Assembly: GCA_964573885.1 (NCBI GenBank)
Contig: CAZNLL010000011.1
Span: 1 to 48,199 of the forward strand
Reading direction: 5' to 3'
DNA from: CAZNLL01 sp964573885
GTDB lineage: Bacteria; Desulfobacterota; DSM-4660; Desulfatiglandales; Desulfatiglandaceae
Length of the DNA: 48,199 bases
The position numbers were made by a program, and so were the translations under genes. Below are positions 43,053-48,199 of the stretch, in pieces (the stretch's first letter is position 1; each line of letters opens with the position of its first letter). The notes under the pieces are model-generated. The model did not search any database, was not told the origin of the DNA, and worked only from the letters and a program-made list of their open reading frames with translations.

Positions 43053-44288
43053 ATGTTGTCTTCACCCACGTGCGAAATCGTTACCATAGGAAGTGAACTC
43101 CTTCTGGGGCAGATCACGGATACCAACACGACCTATTTGGCCCGGGAACTGGGCCGGGCGGGCATAACCATCCTCTTTCGAACGGCCGTGGGTGATCGAC
43201 TGACCGAGATCGTGGAGGTGCTAAAACGGGCTCTGGATCGCTGTCACATGGTCCTGGTCACCGGAGGTTTGGGGCCTACCCTGGATGATATGACCCGTGA
43301 AGCCGCGGCCGAGGTGGCCGGAGTGGACCTGGAGTTCAGACCGGAACTCATGGCGGAGATTGAGGAGATGTTCCGCCGTGCCGGGTACCAGATGCCGGAT
43401 AACAATCGGCGGCAGGCCTTTGTTCCGGCTGGCAGCCATGCCATTTCAAACCCGGTGGGTACAGCCCCCGGGTTTATTTCTGAAGTCAGGGGGCGGCCCT
43501 TGATCTGTCTTCCCGGTGTGCCCAGAGAGCTCAAGTACCTCATGGATAAGGAGGTGACGGCTTGGATAAGACAGAGATTCGCCCTCCATGCCCACAGGGT
43601 TATATACAGGGTCCTGAAAACGGTGGGCATTGGTGAAAGTAAAGTGGACAGTCTTATAGGAGATCTTATCAGGCCCGGCCAAAACCCTGAGATCGGGCTG
43701 CTGGCATCCATGGGTGAGATCAAGGTCAGGATTGCGGCCAACGCCAGGGACGAAGACGAGGCTCAGGCCCTGATCCGACCTGTTGAAGAGGAGATATGCT
43801 CCCGGCTGGGCAATAAGATTTTTGGAAAGAATGAGGATACCCTGGAGGGGGTGATCGAATCCCTCCTTTGTAAAAACCACACCACCCTGGCCTTGGTTGA
43901 GACCTTTACGGGGGGCACCGCAGCCCTGAGACTTCATGGACTCCCCTCCACCCGGTTGGTGGAAAGCAGGGTCATCCCCGGGAGAGAGAGGCTGGAGCGG
44001 TTTTCGGGACAAAGGCTTGTTGAGTCCGGTCCTGAAGGGGCCCTGGACCTTGCCCGCAAGATCCGAGAGAAAGGGGAGGCCGGGGTGGGCCTGGTGATAG
44101 CCGGTTTCCCTGAGGAAGGCAAGGCGGGGGGGTACACCGTTCAGGGCCTGGCAGGGGCCGTGGGCCGCGTCTCTCAGAAGGCCTTTGCCTGGGAGATGAG
44201 CGGAGATCTTTTTACCTTGCAACAACGGGGTGCGGTGATTGGTTTGAACACCTTGCGGCTTGTGCTTCTGGAAGCGGAAAAGGTTTAG
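43053..44288 (+). CDS. cinA: CinA-like protein with altered C-terminal amidohydrolase domain
   Basis: A 411-residue protein. The N-terminal domain, of the ADP-ribose pyrophosphatase/MoaB-like type, is well preserved: GSELLLGQITDTN, VTGGLGPTLDD and LPGVPREL. The C-terminal domain should hydrolyse nicotinamide mononucleotide, but its catalytic motif, normally AESCTGG, reads VETFTGG (283-288), with Thr284 for the serine. The later TGIAGP motif reads IAGFPEE. The C-terminal half is therefore probably inactive or changed in function. It ends the operon and converges on the permease gene. Confidence 0.88.
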   Translation: MLSSPTCEIVTIGSELLLGQITDTNTTYLARELGRAGITILFRTAVGDRLTEIVEVLKRALDRCHMVLVTGGLGPTLDDMTREAAAEVAGVDLEFRPELMAEIEEMFRRAGYQMPDNNRRQAFVPAGSHAISNPVGTAPGFISEVRGRPLICLPGVPRELKYLMDKEVTAWIRQRFALHAHRVIYRVLKTVGIGESKVDSLIGDLIRPGQNPEIGLLASMGEIKVRIAANARDEDEAQALIRPVEEEICSRLGNKIFGKNEDTLEGVIESLLCKNHTTLALVETFTGGTAALRLHGLPSTRLVESRVIPGRERLERFSGQRLVESGPEGALDLARKIREKGEAGVGLVIAGFPEEGKAGGYTVQGLAGAVGRVSQKAFAWEMSGDLFTLQQRGAVIGLNTLRLVLLEAEKV

Positions 44289-44398
44289 ATCATTATGAGA
44301 ATGTAGAAAAGACCGCCTTGGTTGGGCCCGCAATAAATTCCTGTCTTTATTCCTGATGATCTTGTCTGGATTTCTGAATGAGTCTCTTTAACATTGCC

Positions 44399-46144
44399 TT
44401 ATGCCGGCCTGAAAAGGAGGAGCCACGCATGGGCGATGAGCACGCTTATGACCATAAAAGGGAAGGCGGTCTTCATGAAGCCGATGAAACTGATCCTGTA
44501 ACCCCTGGATTCCGCAATACCCATGGTCACCACATTGGCTGAGGCCCCGATAATGGTTCCGTTTCCGCCGAAGCAGGCACCCAGGGCCAGGGCCCACCAC
44601 AAGGTGTTTTCAGAGCCCGGGATGACCGAACTGAGGTAGGCCACAATGGGCAACATGGTGGCGGTGAAGGGGATATTGTCCACAAATGCGGACATAATGG
44701 CCGCCACCCAGATGATCAGTGTACAGGCGGCCACAAAGTTCCCCTGGGAGAGGTCCAGGATCCAGTCTGCAATCAGGGCCAGGAGCCCGCTGGATTCCAC
44801 GGCCCCCACGATGATGAACAAAAAGATAAAGAACATGAGGGTGGGCCATTCGATATCTTTCTCAATCAACTCGAGCATATTGACTTTTTCGGTGAGGATG
44901 GCCACGGTCAGGAGCACGGACGCACCCGTGAGAGCCGCAACACTGACTTCCATGTGCCAGTAGCCGTGGCTGAGAAAGAGGAATATGGCAAAACCCAGCA
45001 CGGCCAGCCCGTAAGTGAGGAGGGTGGGATCCGTGATGGTGTATTTTTCCTTGAGTTCCTTGATGTACTCCTCCACATCTTCAACCTTGGCCGCTTTATA
45101 GGCCTTGCCCCAGACTATTTTGGTGAAAAGCACCAGGACGACCATGCCTATCCCACAGAGCAGGGCGAGGGCGACCACAAAATCCATGAAGGTGAGACCC
45201 GCATAAGATCCGATCATGATGTTGGGCGGATCTCCGATCAGGGTGGCCGTCCCTCCTACATTGGAGGCAAGGACCAGGGGAATCAACATGACCAGGGGGT
45301 TAAGGGACAGGGATATGGAGATCTCGATGGCGACCCCCGTTAAAAGGAGCATGGTGGTCACATTATCCAGGAAGGCGGAGGAGACGGCCGTAAATATCAT
45401 GAGATAAACGGCGAGAAGGAAGACTTTGCCTTTGGCCAGCTTGTAAGATATATAGGCGCACCACTGGAACACGCCTGTGTGTTTCAAGACGCCCACGACG
45501 ATCATCATTCCCATAAGGAGGAAAATCACATTCATATCAATGGCACTGATGGCCCGTTCAAAGGAAAGGATGTGATATTCAGGGAGGATGGTCCCCACTG
45601 TGTAGGAAATCAGGAGCATGACCGCCGCTCCAAGCATGGCGGCGATGGTCCGGTGCAAAAGCTCAAAGGCGATGAGGCCGTAAGCCAGAATAAAGGCCAC
45701 AGTGGAAATCCAGAAAGCCGGTCCAAGAACCCGCTCAAGAGTGATGTCCCGGGAAAAAAAATAGTGATCCCCCTTGTGGGCCAGATCCGCAGCCTGGATT
45801 TGGATGGTCTGGCCCTTAAAACTTGTCTTGTAAATGTCTATCTGGATGGTGGCGAGATCGATCTTGTGTTTCTCCAAGGGAAAAGTGGAGACGAATGTGC
45901 CGTTGTGGGCCGTCATAAGACGATCCACCTCCTGGCCGTCCACGGTGATCACCACATGGGCCTCATCGATGGGTTCGTGATGATGATCAAGGATGGTCCC
46001 TGAAGTATGGATGATGTCTCCCCCGGGGATGGGGGGTTTTTCAGGGGATCCCTTGGGCCCGTGCCCGGCCAAGGCGTGGGTGGACAAATACAGGGGCGCA
46101 CCCAGGATGATTATGGATATGACAAGGCATTTGAAAATGCGCAA
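44399..46144 (-). CDS. ArsB/NhaD-type ion permease with extracytoplasmic beta-sandwich domain
   Basis: A 581-residue membrane protein. A signal-like N-terminus (ending STHALAG) is followed by a His-rich region (DHHHEPIDEAH) and a CarboxypepD_reg-like beta domain (about 43-120). About 12 membrane helices follow. The two halves repeat the IT-superfamily pattern: FLDNVTT and GGTATLIGDPPNIMIG (about 258 and 298) in the first, FVDNIPF and GGNGTIIGASANVV (about 488 and 525) in the second. The family moves Na+/H+, arsenite or dicarboxylates; substrate unknown. A good promoter precedes it (46205-46233). Confidence 0.87.
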   Translation of the reverse strand: MRIFKCLVISIIILGAPLYLSTHALAGHGPKGSPEKPPIPGGDIIHTSGTILDHHHEPIDEAHVVITVDGQEVDRLMTAHNGTFVSTFPLEKHKIDLATIQIDIYKTSFKGQTIQIQAADLAHKGDHYFFSRDITLERVLGPAFWISTVAFILAYGLIAFELLHRTIAAMLGAAVMLLISYTVGTILPEYHILSFERAISAIDMNVIFLLMGMMIVVGVLKHTGVFQWCAYISYKLAKGKVFLLAVYLMIFTAVSSAFLDNVTTMLLLTGVAIEISISLSLNPLVMLIPLVLASNVGGTATLIGDPPNIMIGSYAGLTFMDFVVALALLCGIGMVVLVLFTKIVWGKAYKAAKVEDVEEYIKELKEKYTITDPTLLTYGLAVLGFAIFLFLSHGYWHMEVSVAALTGASVLLTVAILTEKVNMLELIEKDIEWPTLMFFIFLFIIVGAVESSGLLALIADWILDLSQGNFVAACTLIIWVAAIMSAFVDNIPFTATMLPIVAYLSSVIPGSENTLWWALALGACFGGNGTIIGASANVVTMGIAESRGYRISFIGFMKTAFPFMVISVLIAHAWLLLFRPA

Positions 46145-46204
46145 AGTCTCAAGTCCTCCTGCTTTTCTAAGATAATGAGGTTCCGGATTAGTCAGGATTC
46201 GGGA

Positions 46205-46233
46205 AATCTACAAAAAGCGCGCTATTCTGTCAA
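46205..46233 (-). promoter_or_regulatory. Sigma70-type promoter of the permease gene
   Basis: On the minus strand TTGACA (46228-46233), a 17-base spacer and TAGATT (46205-46210). The transcript would start near 46198, leaving a leader of about 54 bases. The -10 box matches four of six consensus bases. Confidence 0.65.
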
Positions 46234-46297
46234 CCCAAAGGTGAGGCCCTAACAGATTGACACTTTTGCGCCGCATGTGGTAATCGTGCCACAGGAC

Positions 46298-46735
46298 ATG
46301 GACTGCCAGACCTTTGCCATAAAATTCCTTTTTGTTCAAAATGCTATCATGGTTTTGTCTCTCGGGATAGTGGTTTATTTGCTGGTCCGTGCCCTGTGGA
46401 AAAAAAACATTAGGCATGCCCTGGTCTTTTCCGTTTGGATCTTGATTGTTTTTTGGTTTTTCAACAGTCCCTTCTTTGGTTTCAGTGAGGTCAAGGTATG
46501 CCCCGGGGGGATTCGTCTCAATTACGGGGTCCTCTCTTTCAGGAATACTGAGTTCCCTCTCCATACCCCTTGGACCATCAAGACCACCCTCTCGGGCGTC
46601 AGAAAGACCAAGAGGCTCCACTTCTTGAGGATAGGGGACCGCGAGAGCATGAAGGTCCACGGCCTGAAGGACCTGAACCTCCTGAAAGAGGTGGGCGAGG
46701 CGATTGAGGACAAGAAGCGTGCGGAGGAAAAATAA
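46298..46735 (+). CDS. Small membrane protein of unknown function
   Basis: A 145-residue protein with two membrane helices at about residues 10-33 and 41-60, then a soluble beta-rich tail (VKVCPGGIRLNYGVLSFRN, IKTTLSGVRKTKRLHFL) that resembles the PH-like tails of bacterial two-helix membrane proteins. It has a charged C-terminus. ATG 46298 follows ACAGGA; the frame opens at GTG 46277. It precedes the acyl-CoA dehydrogenase by 2 bases and is likely co-transcribed with it. Confidence 0.65.
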   Translation: MDCQTFAIKFLFVQNAIMVLSLGIVVYLLVRALWKKNIRHALVFSVWILIVFWFFNSPFFGFSEVKVCPGGIRLNYGVLSFRNTEFPLHTPWTIKTTLSGVRKTKRLHFLRIGDRESMKVHGLKDLNLLKEVGEAIEDKKRAEEK

Positions 46736-46737
46736 AT

Positions 46738-47886
46738 ATGGATTTTGAACTCTCCACCGAACAACAGGACATTCAAAAGGCGGCCCGTGAGTTCGCCAAG
46801 GGTGAGATCGCAGAGATCGCCGGGGAATGCGACCTGACTGAATCCTTCCCCAGATCTCTGCTGGAAAAGGCCGGGGCTCTGGGATTCATTGGCGTGTTCA
46901 TTGATGAAGATTATGGCGGAGCCGGTCTCGGCTTCCTGGAGCATGCCCTTATTCTCGAGGAATTCTGGAGGGTGGACCCCGGTCTGGGCCAGCAACTCTG
47001 CTCGGTGACTTTCGGCGCCGAGGAATTCCTTTTGTTTGGTTCCCAAGCCCAGAAAGAGACCTGCCTGCCTTTCCTTACCCAGGGTAAAAAGGTGATGGGC
47101 TTTGCCATCACCGAGCCGGATGCAGGGAGCGATACGGCCTCAGCCTCCACCACGGCCACCGCCGACGGTCAGGACTATGTGATCGACGGCAACAAGGTCA
47201 TGATCGGAAACGGCAGCGTGGCGGACTTTATCCTCGTGTTTTGTCTCACAGACCCGGATCACGCCTCCCGTTCGGGCCGACATAGTATCTTGGTGGTGGA
47301 GACGGACAGGCCCGGATATGAGGCCAACAAAATAGAGGGAAAAATGGGGTTAAGGGCCTCTGACACGGCCAATATCTATTTCTCCAGTGTGAGGGTGCCC
47401 CAGGAGAACCTGGTGGGGGAAAAGGGACGGGGCTTTTACCAGCTCATGCAGTTTTTCGACCATTCCCGGGCCTATGTTTCATCCCACGGGGTGGGTCTGG
47501 CCCAAGGAGTCCTTGATCTGGCCATCAAGCATGTCAAAAGCCGGGAGCAGTTCGGGCAAAAGATCGCTTCCTTCCAGATTACCCAGTTCAAAATTGCTGA
47601 AATGGCCACAAAAGTGGAGCTGGCCCGGACTTTGACCCATAAGGCGTGTTGGCTCCTGGACCGGGGCAAGGCGGATACCAAGACCGTGGCCATGGCAAAA
47701 TGGTTTTCAGCGCGCACGGCCGTGGAGGTGGTGGATGAAGGACTCCAGCTCCATGGGGGATACGGATATATGAACGACCATAATGTGGAGCGATTTTACC
47801 GGGCGGCAAAGGTCTTGGAGATCTACGAAGGCACCAAGGAGATCGAAAAAATGATTATAGGTCGTCGGATTCTGGGCCGGTATTAA
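46738..47886 (+). CDS. Acyl-CoA dehydrogenase
   Basis: A 382-residue flavoenzyme. It has the N-terminal STEQQDIQKAAREFAKGE region, FAITEPDAGSDTASA, the flavin segment LQLHGGYGYMNDHNVERFYR and catalytic E364 in EIYEGTKEIEKM. GGAGG precedes ATG 46738. It has no adjacent etf genes but could use the EtfBA at 39710-41504. Its substrate is unknown. Confidence 0.95.
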   Translation: MDFELSTEQQDIQKAAREFAKGEIAEIAGECDLTESFPRSLLEKAGALGFIGVFIDEDYGGAGLGFLEHALILEEFWRVDPGLGQQLCSVTFGAEEFLLFGSQAQKETCLPFLTQGKKVMGFAITEPDAGSDTASASTTATADGQDYVIDGNKVMIGNGSVADFILVFCLTDPDHASRSGRHSILVVETDRPGYEANKIEGKMGLRASDTANIYFSSVRVPQENLVGEKGRGFYQLMQFFDHSRAYVSSHGVGLAQGVLDLAIKHVKSREQFGQKIASFQITQFKIAEMATKVELARTLTHKACWLLDRGKADTKTVAMAKWFSARTAVEVVDEGLQLHGGYGYMNDHNVERFYRAAKVLEIYEGTKEIEKMIIGRRILGRY

Positions 47887-47974
47887 GAAGGCCTACCGGT
47901 TGCTTATCGGCCTCCGATGACAGTCCATAAGGCTCGGGTCCCTTTTTGTCGCCTAACTGGCAACTGTTTCTGAG

Positions 47975-48061
47975 TCATGTGGAGATACCGAATTTTGGAA
48001 GGATATAGGCCTGCAACAGGATCCAGCAGGCGATGATCACTAGGATGATCCAGAGACTCAT
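47975..48061 (-). CDS. Candidate 28-residue single-helix membrane peptide
   Basis: Reading the minus strand from ATG 48061 to TGA 47975 gives 28 residues: a hydrophobic helix beginning MSLWIILVIIACW and ending in LPKFGIST, a plausible single-pass membrane peptide with a short polar tail. A purine-rich stretch (AGGAG and AAGG, then GGA directly at the start) could serve for ribosome binding. A candidate promoter (48125-48153) lies 64 bases upstream. Coding is not proven; the peptide is short and only its composition and signals support it. Confidence 0.45.
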   Translation of the reverse strand: MSLWIILVIIACWILLQAYILPKFGIST

Positions 48062-48124
48062 TCCTTTTTCCCTTTCTCCTTGTTTACCCCGTTGTTGCAA
48101 ACGCATGGAGCTCCTAGACATATA

Positions 48125-48153
48125 ACTACAGTAAAAACAGAAATTTATGTCAT
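48125..48153 (-). promoter_or_regulatory. Candidate promoter for the 28-residue peptide
   Basis: On the minus strand ATGACA (48148-48153), a 17-base spacer and TGTAGT (48125-48130). The match is partial (five and four of six). Confidence 0.35.
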
Positions 48154-48156
48154 TTT

Positions 48157-48175
48157 ATATCCAGGGTCTGGATAT
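48157..48175. promoter_or_regulatory. Perfect 8-base dyad, candidate operator
   Basis: ATATCCAG (48157-48164), a 3-base centre, and CTGGATAT (48168-48175) form a perfect 19-base dyad. It sits 4 bases upstream of the -35 box of the candidate minus-strand promoter. No T-run follows on either strand, so an operator is more likely than a terminator. Confidence 0.45.
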
Positions 48176-48199
48176 CACTATTGGTGAATTCCAGATTTA

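Larger units (their letters stand above)
47887..48199. other. Right-edge intergenic region
   Basis: About 313 bases after the last plus-strand gene. The left part has an AGGCC/GGCCT inverted repeat (near 47889-47912) but no clear terminator. It also holds the 28-codon minus-strand ORF, a candidate promoter and a 19-base dyad, listed separately. No tRNA or other RNA gene was recognised. Confidence 0.7.

Noticed and set aside
46257..46286. Plus-strand TTGACA-18-TAATCG before the 46298 gene
   Set aside because: The -10 box would end about 12 bases from the start codon, leaving almost no leader; the -10 match is weak.
25301..47941. 13-base sequence AAGGCTCGGGTCC at 25301-25313 and again at 47929-47941
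   Set aside because: A 13-base match is expected by chance several times within a window of this size, and the contexts differ.
1..48199. CRISPR arrays, insertion sequences, tRNA or rRNA genes
   Set aside because: No regularly spaced repeats, transposase genes with terminal repeats, or cloverleaf and rRNA sequences were recognised by reading; a dedicated scan was not possible.

Overview
The window reads as a stretch of chromosome from a Desulfobacterota-like (deltaproteobacterial) Gram-negative anaerobe. The evidence is the gene families and gene order: yceD-rpmF-plsX-fabG-acpP-fabF-rpiB-glyA-dCMP deaminase-nrdR-rib genes-nusB-leuS-lptE-holA-rpsT, a precorrin-2 dehydrogenase/CcsA/glutamyl-tRNA reductase run, several acyl-CoA dehydrogenases with a paired EtfBA, and an SH3-and-anchor protein. 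LptE indicates an outer membrane with lipopolysaccharide. The species cannot be named from sequence alone. No rRNA, tRNA, CRISPR array, insertion sequence or prophage was recognised. Genes are tightly packed, often with overlapping stop and start codons.

Layout. (1) 1-6.2 kb: the 3' end of a probable acyl-CoA dehydrogenase, a Ski2-like DEAH helicase, gltX on the minus strand, a 76-aa orphan, and a 352-aa orphan on the minus strand. (2) 6.2-6.5 kb: an AT-rich spacer with two divergent near-consensus sigma70 promoters. (3) 6.5-21.9 kb: one long plus-strand housekeeping run for ribosome maturation, fatty acid synthesis, one-carbon and nucleotide metabolism, riboflavin synthesis, NusB, LeuS, LptE and HolA. 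(4) 22-26.4 kb: rpsT on the minus strand from a strong promoter and a UUG start, then murJ, an MFS (UMF1-like) transporter and a GT-B glycosyltransferase-like protein. (5) 26.4-31.7 kb: a signalling island containing a MerR-type regulator with a MmyB/PAS-like sensor domain, a protein with two PilZ-like domains and a GNAT-like region, and a membrane GAF-class III adenylate cyclase. It is flanked by AT-rich spacers with dyad symmetry. (6) 31.6-38.5 kb: a SAM methyltransferase whose 3' end overlaps the cyclase, a radical SAM protein with a CX4CX2C cluster motif, siroheme/heme genes, MoaE- and MoaC-like genes, and an SH3/coiled-coil membrane protein. (7) 38.5-44.3 kb: acyl-CoA dehydrogenase, EtfB, EtfA, an orphan, a PLP-dependent ACC-deaminase-like enzyme, and CinA with an altered C-terminal domain. 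(8) 44.4-48.2 kb: an ArsB/NhaD-type permease with an extracytoplasmic beta-sandwich domain, a small membrane protein, a second acyl-CoA dehydrogenase, and a 28-codon membrane-peptide ORF next to a perfect 8-bp dyad.

How the genes work together. The central run couples ribosome maturation (YceD, L32, S20), membrane lipid synthesis (PlsX/FabG/ACP/FabF) and cofactor supply (GlyA, riboflavin), as commonly seen in this group. Riboflavin feeds the flavoenzymes, and the acyl-CoA dehydrogenases donate electrons to EtfAB. The hem/sir genes supply siroheme and heme precursors, and CcsA implies c-type cytochrome maturation. The best candidate for undescribed biology is the 26.4-31.7 kb island, where DNA-binding, probable c-di-GMP-binding and cAMP-producing modules sit together. 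The orphan at 5100-6158 with its structured leader and the small peptide at the right edge are secondary candidates.
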